A stretch of 47,829 nucleotides of DNA from an uncultured bacterium (GTDB lineage Bacteria > Bipolaricaulota > Bipolaricaulia > RBG-16-55-9 > DRJF01). Location of the stretch: NCBI GenBank assembly GCA_913053845.1, contig CAJXGD010000014.1, positions 1-47,829 on the forward strand, in the 5' to 3' direction. The notes below the pieces were generated by a model. That model was not told the DNA's origin. It saw nothing but the letters and a program-made list of their open reading frames with translations, and ran no database searches. Below are positions 25,033 to 33,518 of this stretch, piece by piece (the first letter of the stretch is position 1; every line of letters starts with the position of its first letter). Made by a program: the position numbers and the translations under genes.

Positions 25033-26325
25033 CTAATCCTTGGCCGAGCTGATAATCTGGTCTTGCTTGAGATACAGCAGCGTATCGGAAGGCACGTTTT
25101 GTTTGACCAGTGTCCCCGGCCCGATGGTGCAGCGGGAGCCGATCAGCACGCCGGGCATCAGCAGCACCCCGATGCCCATCCGGCTTTCCGCGCCGACGAT
25201 CGCACCCAGCGCTTGAAGGCCGGTGGCGACACGCTCCCCCTTCACAGTTGAAAAGATCTCGCCGCGGTCGGCGCGCAAGTTGGCGGTGATCGTCCCCGCC
25301 CCGGCATGGGCGCCGCGGTCGAAGACCGAGTCACCGAAGTAGCCCGAGTGCGTGTGAGCGCCCGGCTGAAAGATCGAGCGGGCCGCCTCGGCCTGGGCGC
25401 CGATGAGCACCTGACGTTCCAGATCGCAGTAGCTCCGCACCAACGAGCCGGAGCCCACCGTGACCTCATCACCCAGATAGCAGGGTCCCTTGATGATGGC
25501 CCGTTCATAAATTTGCGCTCCCTCGCCGATGAGGACCGGCCCTGTGATCACAGCGCTCTTGGCGATGAGAGCGCTGTCGGCGATCTGAGTTCTCACGATT
25601 TGCTCCGATATCAGCGCTCTGGCAAGCCCCAAAAGATCCCAGGGGTATTTCAGCGAGGGATTTTTCATTTGGCCGATGACCAGCCGTACATCTTGAGTGC
25701 GCATCAGCCTAGCCAGCGCGGCTTCGAAGGCATAGGAGCCTGGCTCGACTTGGCGATAGAGATCGAAAAAACTGTGAGCTAATAAATATATGCCTGCGAC
25801 GCGGAGCTGGCTGGGGGCCTCGTCTCGACCTGGCTTTTCGACCAAATCCAGCGCCCGGTCGCCCTCGAGCTTGAGCATGCCATATTTGTCGGGTTGTTCA
25901 GTCTTGAGGGCGGCCAGCACGGCGACTGCACCGGTCTGGCTAGCTTTTTGGATCATGGGCTCCAGCCAGCGATCTACCGTGATTTGTTGGGGGTTGAGCA
26001 CGATGAAGCGCTCGCCCAGGTGCGCCTTGGCTTGCAGCAGGGCGTCGCCCATGCCGCTGGGTTTCTCTTGAGTGACATAGGACAGGTCCAGCTCGATTTT
26101 GGCCGCCGGCTCTTCAGCTAGAACGCGCTCAATCGGGCGCTCCGCCGACTGGACGATGATCGCTTGCCGGATGCCGGCGCGGGCCAGCGCTTGGAGTGTC
26201 CAGACGATCAGCGGTCGGCCCAGCAGCCGAATCAGGGCTTTGTGGCTGCCTTCACAAAGTGGCCAGCAGCGTGAGGACTCCCCGGCGGCCAGGATGACGG
26301 CTTGATGAACGCCTCTCAAAGACAT
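25033..26325 (-). CDS. GlmU-like bifunctional sugar-1-phosphate nucleotidylyltransferase/acyltransferase, archaeal type
   Basis: 430 residues. The N-terminal nucleotidyltransferase domain opens with [15 protein letters not shown] and [12 protein letters not shown]. The C-terminal half is a left-handed beta-helix of hexapeptide repeats with [10 protein letters not shown] and [13 protein letters not shown], which resembles the archaeal ST0452-type enzymes more than bacterial GlmU (GAGTITCNYDG). It probably makes UDP-GlcNAc or another nucleotide sugar for the envelope. It heads the cluster that in Bacillus reads gcaD(glmU)-prs-ctc-pth. The promoter puts +1 on the ATG. Which sugar and whether the acetyltransferase is active cannot be read. 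Confidence 0.87.
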   Translation of the reverse strand: MSLRGVHQAVILAAGESSRCWPLCEGSHKALIRLLGRPLIVWTLQALARAGIRQAIIVQSAERPIERVLAEEPAAKIELDLSYVTQEKPSGMGDALLQAKAHLGERFIVLNPQQITVDRWLEPMIQKASQTGAVAVLAALKTEQPDKYGMLKLEGDRALDLVEKPGRDEAPSQLRVAGIYLLAHSFFDLYRQVEPGSYAFEAALARLMRTQDVRLVIGQMKNPSLKYPWDLLGLARALISEQIVRTQIADSALIAKSAVITGPVLIGEGAQIYERAIIKGPCYLGDEVTVGSGSLVRSYCDLERQVLIGAQAEAARSIFQPGAHTHSGYFGDSVFDRGAHAGAGTITANLRADRGEIFSTVKGERVATGLQALGAIVGAESRMGIGVLLMPGVLIGSRCTIGPGTLVKQNVPSDTLLYLKQDQIISSAKD

Positions 26326-26331
26326 GATTGC

Positions 26332-26360
26332 ATCATAGCGGGCGGGGCGTGAACCGGCAA
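26332..26360 (-). promoter_or_regulatory. Leaderless promoter of the glmU-like gene
   Basis: On the minus strand TTGCCG (26360-26355), 17 bases, TATGAT (26337-26332). The sixth base after the -10 is followed by ATG 26325, so transcription would begin on the start codon. There is no Shine-Dalgarno sequence. Confidence 0.55.
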
Positions 26361-26401
26361 TCTGATGCCGCAGCGTAGCAACGCTTAGGCCGGGCCCACG
26401 T

Positions 26402-26431
26402 TTGACAGCTTGGCGCCTACTGCACTATTAT
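26402..26431 (+). promoter_or_regulatory. Promoter of the yraN-comM-bamA cluster
   Basis: A perfect TTGACA (26402-26407), 18 bases, TATTAT (26426-26431). The start codon at 26444 is 12 bases past the -10, giving a leader of about six bases and no Shine-Dalgarno sequence. It is divergent from the glmU-like promoter, with 41 bases between the two -35 boxes. Confidence 0.6.
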
Positions 26432-26443
26432 GGGACCTAAGCG

Positions 26444-26797
26444 ATGAGCATCTCAACTGTAGATACCGGCAGACAAGCGGAGGACCGGGCAGCTGATTAT
26501 TTGCGGCTGCGAGGTTACCAGATCGTTTGCCGTAACTATCGCTGGCGCGGCGGGGAGATAGATCTGATCGCCCGGGAAGGTGATTGTCTAGTCTTCGTCG
26601 AGGTCAAGGCTCGCCGGGGCCGGGGTTATGGCCTGCCGGAGGAGGCGGTCACACCCCACAAACAGCACAAGTTGGTGCGCACCGCCCGGCGCTACCTGAC
26701 GGAGCATCCTACCGCCCTGGCCCTGCGTTTCGATGTGGTGGCGCTCTCCGGAGGTGAGGCTCGCTTGCACAAGAACGCCTTCTCGGCAGGCGAATAA
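26444..26797 (+). CDS. yraN: YraN/UPF0102 family endonuclease-like protein
   Basis: 117 residues, normal family length. Motifs GRQAEDRAADYLRLRGYQIVCRNYR, GEIDLIAREGDCLVFVEVKAR show the restriction-endonuclease-like core (E, D, ExK). The family's role is uncertain but it often adjoins comM, as here with a three-base gap. Confidence 0.92.
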   Translation: MSISTVDTGRQAEDRAADYLRLRGYQIVCRNYRWRGGEIDLIAREGDCLVFVEVKARRGRGYGLPEEAVTPHKQHKLVRTARRYLTEHPTALALRFDVVALSGGEARLHKNAFSAGE

Positions 26798-26800
26798 GCC

Positions 26801-28351
26801 ATGTTCGCCAAAGCGCTCTCAGGTGCCGTAGTGGGAATCGAAGCCTCGCTCATCGAGGTCCAATGCGACATCGCTCCGGGGTTGCCTGCCTTTACCATCG
26901 TAGGTCTGCCGGAAAAAGAGGTGCAAGAGAGCCGGGAGCGCATCCGCTCCGCCATCAAGAACAGCGGCTTCGACTTTCCCGCCCGCCGGATCACCGCCAA
27001 CTTGGCTCCGGCCGACCTGCGCAAGGAGGGTGTAGGGCTGGATCTGCCCCTAGCACTGAGCATCCTGCAGGCCGCCGGTCAGATCGAAGGTGATCGTCTA
27101 CAACGCTACTTGATGCTAGGCGAGCTCTCGCTGGACGGGGAGTTGCGCCCGGTCAAGGGTGTCTTGCCCATCGCCCTGGGGGCCCAGGCCGCCGGAGTGG
27201 CCGGTCTGGTGGTGCCGGAGGGCAATGCCCAAGAGGCCTCGATTGTCAGCGATCTCAAGGTCTATCCGGTCAAGACGCTGGCCGAAGCGATCGGGCTGGC
27301 CAGCGGCCAGTCGCAGCCGCAGCCCTTTGTCTGGGACCATCAGCGTTACTTCCAGCGCTCCCAACGCTACGAACTGGACCTGGGCGAGATACGCGGCCAG
27401 GAGCAGGCCAAGCGCGCTCTGGAGGTTGCAGCCGCCGGGGGACATAATCTGCTGCTCAGCGGGCCACCGGGATCGGGCAAAAGCATGTTGGCCAAACGGC
27501 TGCCCACTATACTCCCTCCCTTGACCTTTAGAGAAGCGATCGAAGTGACCAAGATTTACAGTATTATGGGGCTGCTCTCCCGCGAGCAGCCCATCGTGAC
27601 CGAGCGACAATTCCGCTCACCTCATCATACTATCTCCTATGCCGGCATGGTCGGCGGTGGCCACGGGACACCTCGTCCGGGCGAAATCAGCTTGGCCCAT
27701 CATGGGGTGCTCTTCCTCGACGAGCTGCCGGAGTTCGAGCGCTCGGTGCTGGAGACGCTGCGCCAGCCCTTGGAGGATCATCAGATTACCATCTCGCGGG
27801 CCTCCATGGCAGTCACCTTTCCGGCCAATTTCACCCTGGTGGCGGCGATGAACCCCTGCCCCTGCGGCCATCTGGGTGATCCGGCGGTCCGCTGCCGCTG
27901 CTCACCGGTGGAGATCCGTCGCTATCGCAAGCGGATTTCCGGGCCGTTTTTGGATAGAATAGACCTGTTCGTCGAGGTGCCGAGGCTCAGCAAGGAGGAG
28001 TTGATGGGTAAACCGACCGGAGAGTCCTCAGAGACGGTGCGAGAGCGGGTGGCCAGGGCGCGCCGCTTCCAACAGGAGCGGTTTGCCGAGCGGCCGATCT
28101 TCAGCAATGCCCAGATGGGCATACGCGAGTTGCGCCGCTTCGCCGCGCTGAGCCAGGAGGGTCAAGATCTGCTGGCTCAGGCCATTGACCGCCTCTCGCT
28201 CAGCGCTCGCGCCTACGGGCGGGTGCTCAAGGTGGCGCGCACCATCACCGACCTGGCCGGCTCACAGCTAATTGAGGCCGCCCACGTCGCCGAAGCGCTG
28301 CAATATCGTAATTCGGAGGAGAATCTCATTGGAGGAGGGATATGGACTTGA
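26801..28351 (+). CDS. comM: ComM/YifB family Mg-chelatase-like AAA ATPase
   Basis: 516 residues. An N-terminal Lon-like domain (IVGLPEKEVQESRERIRSAIKNSG) precedes an AAA+ domain with Walker A LSGPPGSGKSMLAKRLP, Walker B GVLFLDELPEF and the C-rich insertion AAMNPCPCGHLGDPAVRCRCS. ComM is a hexameric helicase that drives branch migration during natural transformation in Vibrio and is present in many non-competent species. It overlaps bamA by ten bases. Confidence 0.95.
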   Translation: MFAKALSGAVVGIEASLIEVQCDIAPGLPAFTIVGLPEKEVQESRERIRSAIKNSGFDFPARRITANLAPADLRKEGVGLDLPLALSILQAAGQIEGDRLQRYLMLGELSLDGELRPVKGVLPIALGAQAAGVAGLVVPEGNAQEASIVSDLKVYPVKTLAEAIGLASGQSQPQPFVWDHQRYFQRSQRYELDLGEIRGQEQAKRALEVAAAGGHNLLLSGPPGSGKSMLAKRLPTILPPLTFREAIEVTKIYSIMGLLSREQPIVTERQFRSPHHTISYAGMVGGGHGTPRPGEISLAHHGVLFLDELPEFERSVLETLRQPLEDHQITISRASMAVTFPANFTLVAAMNPCPCGHLGDPAVRCRCSPVEIRRYRKRISGPFLDRIDLFVEVPRLSKEELMGKPTGESSETVRERVARARRFQQERFAERPIFSNAQMGIRELRRFAALSQEGQDLLAQAIDRLSLSARAYGRVLKVARTITDLAGSQLIEAAHVAEALQYRNSEENLIGGGIWT

Positions 28352-30825
28352 AAAAGCTACGTTTATCTGTCTTATTGATGTTGGCGTTGGCCCTGCTGCT
28401 CCCGGCAGTCGTCGGCTGGGCGCAGTCGCCGCCAGGGGGAACGGCCAATGCGCAGGCCAATCTCAAAGTGGTCAAGATCATCATCGAGGGTAATCGGCAT
28501 GTGTCCAGCCACAAGATCAAGGCCGCACTGCCCTTCAAGGTCGGAGACCAGATCTCGGAAGAGCAGTTGAACCAGGGCGCCCGGGCGATTATGGCCCTGG
28601 GTCTCTTTCAGGATGTCACGCCGGACTATCGGCATCTGCCCGGTGGGGTGGCCGTCAGTTATACTGTAGAAGAGAGTCCGGTCATCAAGAAGATCATCGT
28701 CAAGGGCAACGTCAACTATGCCTCGGATATACATCTGTTTGGCCAGCTGGATCTGCCCACTCCTTTTACCGATTATTTGGTGAGCTCCAAACGGGTGCTG
28801 GAGCTGCTCAAAGAGAAGGAGATCAAGCCAGGTCGGGTGCTCAACCGCCAGACGCTGCGCCAGGTGCTGGGCCTCAATGCCGGTCTGGGAGGCCCCTGTC
28901 CGGCCGCCCCGCCCGCCGGCAGCCTCTGCAAGGAATATCGCAACAAGGGTTACTTCCTCATCAGCGTGGCCGGCGACGTCGAAGACGGCTCCACTCTGGT
29001 CATCCAGATCATCGAATGGCAGCTAGAAGGCTTGCAAATAAACGGCTTGCAGACCGTGCCGGAGTCGGTGGTGCATCAAGCGCTCTCTGGCTTGCGGATC
29101 GGCCGGCCAATAAAGTTAAAAGCCCTGCAACAGGGACTGCAAAAGCTGAGCAGCTCGATCTATTTCGACCCGATCAATCAGCAAGACGTCAGCTTTGCAC
29201 CCGGCAGTCAGCCGGGCAAGGTCAAACTGGTGCTCGAGGTGCATGAGCGCCGGTTGCTCAAGAAGCCGATCAGCCTCCACAAAATCGTCTTGAGCGGTAA
29301 TACCCTCTATCCGGCGAGCAGCTTGCTCTCTCAAGTCAAGCTGCCCGATCATCCGGTCAATAATTACGAGTTGCTCAAAATTCTGCAACCCATCTATCGG
29401 CGCTATCATCATGATGGCTATATCCTGATGAAGTTCGCCGGCCAAGAATTGCAGGGCGACACGCTGCGGCTGCAGATATCAGAAGGTGTCATCGGCACGG
29501 TGAAGATCCTCCAAGATGGAGTGTTGACCAGCCTGATCACCTCGCAGGGCGTCGAGCAGGTCCAGTCTGGCTCAAGGCGCGCTCCAGGGACGCCGGCACC
29601 CCAGAGCAGAGGGTTGCTGGGTAGCTTGCTCGGCTCGTTGGGCCTGGCACCGGTCCAGTCCGGCTCGGCGCGCGTCGGCCGCTCCGCAGGATTACTGGGG
29701 ATGCTGGGCTTGACCAAGGCCCTCCACACTAGGCCCCAGGTCATCATCAGGGAGCTGCGGCTAGGGCCGGGAGACATCGTCAATCGCTACCGCCTGAGCG
29801 ACAGCTATCGCAATTTGGTGGCGCTCGGTTACTTCAAGACGGTCAACTTCAACTTCGAGACGCCTACCAAAGGGCAACCGGGGCAAGTGAATCTCTTGGT
29901 AGAGATCAGCGAGCAGGACAAGCTGGGCAATCTCAATGGCAGCTTGACTTTTAATAAAGACGGCCTCACCGGCAAGCTCGAAGTGGCCCTGAAGAACCTG
30001 GCCGGCAGCGGCCAGGATCTGGCGCTCTCTTTTGACCGCGGGCTGCTGGGCAAGGGCATTACCAACTGGAGCCTGAAGTACGATTCTCACTCTTTCTTTC
30101 AGGATTTCGACCTGGTTCAGGTCAAGCTCTACGATAAGCATAGCCGTGAAACGAGCCCCAGCCCACATCTGCTCAGTCGGGTGGGCGGCGAGCTCTCGCT
30201 GGGCTATCCCATGGGCAACGGGGTAGGATTGGTGCTGGGCTTGAGACATGAGAACTTCACCAAGGAGTTCGAGACGCAGCCGACCCAGCGAGGGGTCACA
30301 GACACCGCCTCATTGGAAGTCAACCATGACACGCGCAACAACCCGGCCTTCCCCACCCAGGGCGGCCTGCAGCAATTGAAGGTCGAGCAGGCGGGCGGCT
30401 TCACGGTGGGACCGCGCTTCAGCAAATTCCAGGCGACCCTGTTGCAGTTCGTGCCCACCTGGCCTAACCAGACGGTGGCCCTGCGACTCTATGGCGGCTG
30501 GGGCATCTCGTTGCCCTCCCAGGAGCGTTTCTCGCTGGGTGGCTCGACCACCTTGCGCGGCTTCAAGCCGGTCAGCAGCGCCACTGTGGCCCTGCTCAAC
30601 CTGGAGTATCGCTTTGCCTTCCAGGACGCCGTCTCGTTGGCGCTGTTTACCGACCTGGGCAGCACGACACCCTGGAAGCTGCAAGAGCTCAAGAAGTCAT
30701 TTGGACTGGAAATGCGGATCACCGTTCCCTATTTGGGCCTGATGCGCGCCGGCTTGGTCTGGCAGATCAAGGAGCCGTTCGACTGGCGACCCCGGTTCGA
30801 ATTCGGCATGGGGCAAATGTTTTGA
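28342..30825 (+). CDS. bamA: Outer-membrane assembly protein BamA (Omp85 family)
   Basis: 827 residues; ATG 28342 preceded by GGAGGAGG. Signal peptide to about residue 30 (LMLALALLLPAVVGWAQ). POTRA repeats begin near residues 37 (KVVKIIIEGNRHV), 113 (VIKKIIVKGN), 230 (LQINGLQTVP) and 312 (LHKIVLSGNTLY), with a fifth near 465 (REL-LGPGDIVNRYRL). The C-terminal barrel includes LGGSTTLRGF and ends in Phe, the outer-membrane signal. It folds beta-barrel proteins into the outer membrane, so the host is a diderm. An unusual 55-residue low-complexity insertion interrupts the fourth-fifth POTRA boundary. Skp-like and fabZ genes follow, as in proteobacteria, but lpxD and lpxA do not. Confidence 0.93.
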   Translation: MDLKKLRLSVLLMLALALLLPAVVGWAQSPPGGTANAQANLKVVKIIIEGNRHVSSHKIKAALPFKVGDQISEEQLNQGARAIMALGLFQDVTPDYRHLPGGVAVSYTVEESPVIKKIIVKGNVNYASDIHLFGQLDLPTPFTDYLVSSKRVLELLKEKEIKPGRVLNRQTLRQVLGLNAGLGGPCPAAPPAGSLCKEYRNKGYFLISVAGDVEDGSTLVIQIIEWQLEGLQINGLQTVPESVVHQALSGLRIGRPIKLKALQQGLQKLSSSIYFDPINQQDVSFAPGSQPGKVKLVLEVHERRLLKKPISLHKIVLSGNTLYPASSLLSQVKLPDHPVNNYELLKILQPIYRRYHHDGYILMKFAGQELQGDTLRLQISEGVIGTVKILQDGVLTSLITSQGVEQVQSGSRRAPGTPAPQSRGLLGSLLGSLGLAPVQSGSARVGRSAGLLGMLGLTKALHTRPQVIIRELRLGPGDIVNRYRLSDSYRNLVALGYFKTVNFNFETPTKGQPGQVNLLVEISEQDKLGNLNGSLTFNKDGLTGKLEVALKNLAGSGQDLALSFDRGLLGKGITNWSLKYDSHSFFQDFDLVQVKLYDKHSRETSPSPHLLSRVGGELSLGYPMGNGVGLVLGLRHENFTKEFETQPTQRGVTDTASLEVNHDTRNNPAFPTQGGLQQLKVEQAGGFTVGPRFSKFQATLLQFVPTWPNQTVALRLYGGWGISLPSQERFSLGGSTTLRGFKPVSSATVALLNLEYRFAFQDAVSLALFTDLGSTTPWKLQELKKSFGLEMRITVPYLGLMRAGLVWQIKEPFDWRPRFEFGMGQMF

Positions 30826-31424
30826 GCGAGCAAGAGGAGGCAGCCAAGCTGAACGGGAGCCAGCTGTTGGCCTTGGTCACTTTGGTGCTGCTCATCCTGG
30901 CCGCTTTTTTGGGGGCGGCCTTTCTCTATCGCCAGCAGGGGCAGCTGGAGAGTTTGAGCCGGCAACTGACCCAGCTCAAGCTCCAACTGGCCCAGAGCGG
31001 CAACCCGGCTCAAGCGGCACCCAGCAATCTGAAGCACCTGGCCTACGTCAACACCGCCAAGGTCGCCGCCGGCTACCTCAAAATGGACCAGCAGCTGCAG
31101 TCGGAAGTGGAAGCCAAGAAGGCCAAGCTCAGCAAAGAGCTTGGCCAGTTCAAACAACAGCTAAAAGAGCAGACGATCACTCAAGATGAGTTTAATGTGA
31201 AAATACTAGGCATTCAGGAGAAGCTCACCAAGATCAAGCAAGAAGCCTTGGCCCGTGTCTCGAACAAGATCAATGCGGTGATCACCCAAATCGGACGCGA
31301 AGGAGGCTGGGACCTGATCACCGGCGAGGCGAATGTGGTGCTCTACTCCCGCACCGGTCTGATGCAAGACCTTACCGACGAGGTGCTGGCACGGCTGCAA
31401 GCTCAACTGCCGCCGGGGCCCTAA
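30822..31424 (+). CDS. OmpH/Skp-like periplasmic chaperone, membrane-anchored (first copy)
   Basis: 200 residues. TTG 30822 overlaps the bamA stop (TTGA); a strong AGAGGAGG lies inside the frame at 30833, so initiation a few codons later (CTG 30849) is possible. A hydrophobic helix (LLALVTLVLLILAAFLGAAFLY) is followed by a coiled-coil and the Skp core LKHLAYVNTAKVAAGYLKMDQQLQSE, a long charged hairpin, then GWDLITGEANVVLYSRTGLMQDLTDEVL. Skp holds unfolded outer-membrane proteins on the way to BamA. The uncleaved-looking anchor suggests tethering to the inner membrane. Confidence 0.85.
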   Translation: MSEQEEAAKLNGSQLLALVTLVLLILAAFLGAAFLYRQQGQLESLSRQLTQLKLQLAQSGNPAQAAPSNLKHLAYVNTAKVAAGYLKMDQQLQSEVEAKKAKLSKELGQFKQQLKEQTITQDEFNVKILGIQEKLTKIKQEALARVSNKINAVITQIGREGGWDLITGEANVVLYSRTGLMQDLTDEVLARLQAQLPPGP

Positions 31425-31451
31425 GTACAGAATACAAAGGGGGAATATACT

Positions 31452-32081
31452 TTGAAGCAGTCAACATTGGTGATAGTGACGGTAGTCATAGTGCTGGTCG
31501 CCGTGGCGGTCGGCTTTTTTGGGGGGCAGGCTTTCAACTCGCCCTCCGGGCCTTCCGCTCAAGACCTGGCCGCACTGGGGACTCAGGTGAACCAGCTTCA
31601 GCAACAGGTAAAGGCGCTCTCCGAGCAGCTCTCCACTGCCAAGCAGAGCACCAGCGCTCCCGGTGCTTTTCGAGTTGCCTATGTCGACATGTTCAAGGTG
31701 CTCAGCAAGTACAAGGGCACCCAGGAGCCGCTGGCCAAATTTCAGCAGCTGGAGAAAGACACCAAGCAAAAGCTGCAAGACCTGGCCAAACAGTTTCAGG
31801 CGGGCCAGCTGACCAAGTCGGAGTACGATCAAAAGGTCAATGAGCTCAAGATCAAGCTGAATCAGGCCAACTTGCAGCTCTCGGCGCCCATCCAGCAGAA
31901 GATCATTGCCGTGGTCAAAGAGCTGGGTAAAAAGCTCGGCTATGCGCTGATCATAGACAACGAGGCCTCCCAGGCTCAGGCGAGCGTGCTCTACAACAAG
32001 AAGGGTCTGGCCGACGATATTACCGATCAGGTGATCGCCCAGATCAACGCGGGCCAGCCAGCCGGCAATTCGGGCAAATAG
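31452..32081 (+). CDS. OmpH/Skp-like periplasmic chaperone, membrane-anchored (second copy)
   Basis: 209 residues from TTG 31452 with AAAGGGGG upstream. Same plan as the preceding gene: N-terminal helix (VIVTVVIVLVAVAVGFFGG), a short coiled coil, FRVAYVDMFKVLSKYKGTQEPL, a Lys/Gln-rich helical hairpin and a C-terminal YALIIDNEASQAQASVLYNKKGLADDITDQVI. The two are tandem paralogues that have diverged strongly. Twin Skp genes may give homo- or hetero-trimers. Confidence 0.87.
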   Translation: MKQSTLVIVTVVIVLVAVAVGFFGGQAFNSPSGPSAQDLAALGTQVNQLQQQVKALSEQLSTAKQSTSAPGAFRVAYVDMFKVLSKYKGTQEPLAKFQQLEKDTKQKLQDLAKQFQAGQLTKSEYDQKVNELKIKLNQANLQLSAPIQQKIIAVVKELGKKLGYALIIDNEASQAQASVLYNKKGLADDITDQVIAQINAGQPAGNSGK

Positions 32082-32086
32082 CTGCG

Positions 32087-32560
32087 ATGAGCACCGACAG
32101 CTCACTAGGCATCCGCCAGATAGAAGCCCGACTGCCGATTCGCTCGCCCTTCTTGATGGTCGACCGGGTGCTGGAATCCTCGGAGCGCCAGATTGTGACG
32201 CTGAAGAACGTCACCGTCAACGAGTGGTTCTTCGCCGGCCATTTCCCCGGCGATCCGCTGATGCCGGGTAGTTTGATTCTAGAGGGCATGGCCCAGAGCG
32301 CCGGCCTGCTGGCCCAAGGGCTCGCTCAGCCTGAGCAGCGGGCACTGGGCTACCTGGTGGGGGTCGAAGCCGCTCGTTTCCGGCGCAGGGTCGTACCTGG
32401 CGATCAACTGATCTATCGGGCCGAGCTGCTGCGCCGACGCGGGGAGCTCTTTCGCGTCGGGGTGGAAGCGCGGGTGGCCGAAGAGCTGGTGGCCCAGGCG
32501 ACGCTCTCCTTGATGCTCTCTATCACTGACGGGGAGGAGGCTCATGAGCGAGGGCGCTAG
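32087..32560 (+). CDS. fabZ: 3-hydroxyacyl-[ACP] dehydratase
   Basis: 157 residues. Hot-dog fold with LPIRSPFLMVDRVLE, NEWFFAGHFPGDPLMPGSLILEGMAQSAG carrying the catalytic His and Glu. It dehydrates 3-hydroxyacyl-ACP in fatty-acid elongation. It follows the second skp-like gene by five bases without a clear ribosome site, so translation is probably coupled. It retains the bamA-skp-fabZ neighbourhood, without the lipid A genes that flank it in E. coli. Confidence 0.93.
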   Translation: MSTDSSLGIRQIEARLPIRSPFLMVDRVLESSERQIVTLKNVTVNEWFFAGHFPGDPLMPGSLILEGMAQSAGLLAQGLAQPEQRALGYLVGVEAARFRRRVVPGDQLIYRAELLRRRGELFRVGVEARVAEELVAQATLSLMLSITDGEEAHERGR

Positions 32561-33518
32561 TGCCGCGGCGCGTATGCAATGGGTAGAATGTGTACCCAAC
32601 ATCAGCGAGGGGCGGCGGGAGGAGATCATCGCCCAGATCGTCGCCCCGTTGCGCGAGAGTCCAGGCGTAGCGCTCTTGGATGTAGACTCCGACGCCGATC
32701 ACAACCGCACGGTCATCTCTTTTGTGGGCGCGCCCCGGCCGGTGGAGCGGGCGGTCTTGGCCCTTTGCCGGCGGGCAGTCGAGCTGATAGATCTCAGAGA
32801 GCATCAAGGGGAGCATCCGCGCATGGGCGCGGTGGATGTCATCCCCTTCGTGCCCATCAAGGGGGTGGAGCTGGAAGAGTGCGTGGCGCTCTCCCGGCGG
32901 GTGGGCCAGGAGATCTGGGAGCGCTTGCGGGTGCCGGTCTATCTCTATGAGGAGTCGGCCACCCGCCCGGAGAGGCAGAACTTGGCCCAGATCCGCCGGG
33001 GCCAGTTCGAGGGATTTTTCGCCAAGATAAAAGAGCCGGACTGGGCACCTGACTTCGGTGAGCGCGTCGTGCATCCCAGCGCCGGGGTGGTGGCTATGGG
33101 AGCGCGCCAACCACTGATTGCCTACAACGTCAATCTGGGCACCGACCGGCTGGAGATAGCGCAAAAAATCGCCCGCGCGGTGCGCCATTCCGGCGGCGGC
33201 CTGCGTTATGTCAAGGCGCTGGGTTTTGCCCTGAGGGAACGGGGAATCGTCCAGGTGTCCATGAACATGACCCAGTACCAGAAAACCCCATTGCACCGAG
33301 CTTTCGTGTTAATTCAACGAGAAGCCCAGCGCTACGGCGTGCCGGTGCTCGGCTCCGAGATCGTGGGGCTGGTGCCCCAGGCGGCGCTGGATCAGGCCGC
33401 CGAATATTTTCTGCAACTGGAGAATTTCCGGCGCGAGATGGTATTGGAAGAGCGGGTTGCGCGCGCTTGGGCCGAACAGGGGGCTGCCGATGGAAGCGAG
33501 CCGGCAGCGCCGGGGTGA
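32544..33518 (+). CDS. ftcD: Glutamate formimidoyltransferase
   Basis: 324 residues; ATG 32544 preceded by GGGGAGGAGG. The formiminotransferase N- and C-subdomains are clear: WVECVPNISEGRR, VDSDADHNRTVISFVG, HQGEHPRMGAVDVIPFVP, ATRPERQNLAQIRRGQFEG, MGARQPLIAYNVNLGT, VSMNMTQYQKTPLHR. It moves the formimino group from formiminoglutamate to tetrahydrofolate, the last step of one histidine-degradation route. There is no cyclodeaminase domain and no hut gene nearby. It overlaps fabZ by 17 bases. Confidence 0.93.
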   Translation: MSEGASAAARMQWVECVPNISEGRREEIIAQIVAPLRESPGVALLDVDSDADHNRTVISFVGAPRPVERAVLALCRRAVELIDLREHQGEHPRMGAVDVIPFVPIKGVELEECVALSRRVGQEIWERLRVPVYLYEESATRPERQNLAQIRRGQFEGFFAKIKEPDWAPDFGERVVHPSAGVVAMGARQPLIAYNVNLGTDRLEIAQKIARAVRHSGGGLRYVKALGFALRERGIVQVSMNMTQYQKTPLHRAFVLIQREAQRYGVPVLGSEIVGLVPQAALDQAAEYFLQLENFRREMVLEERVARAWAEQGAADGSEPAAPG

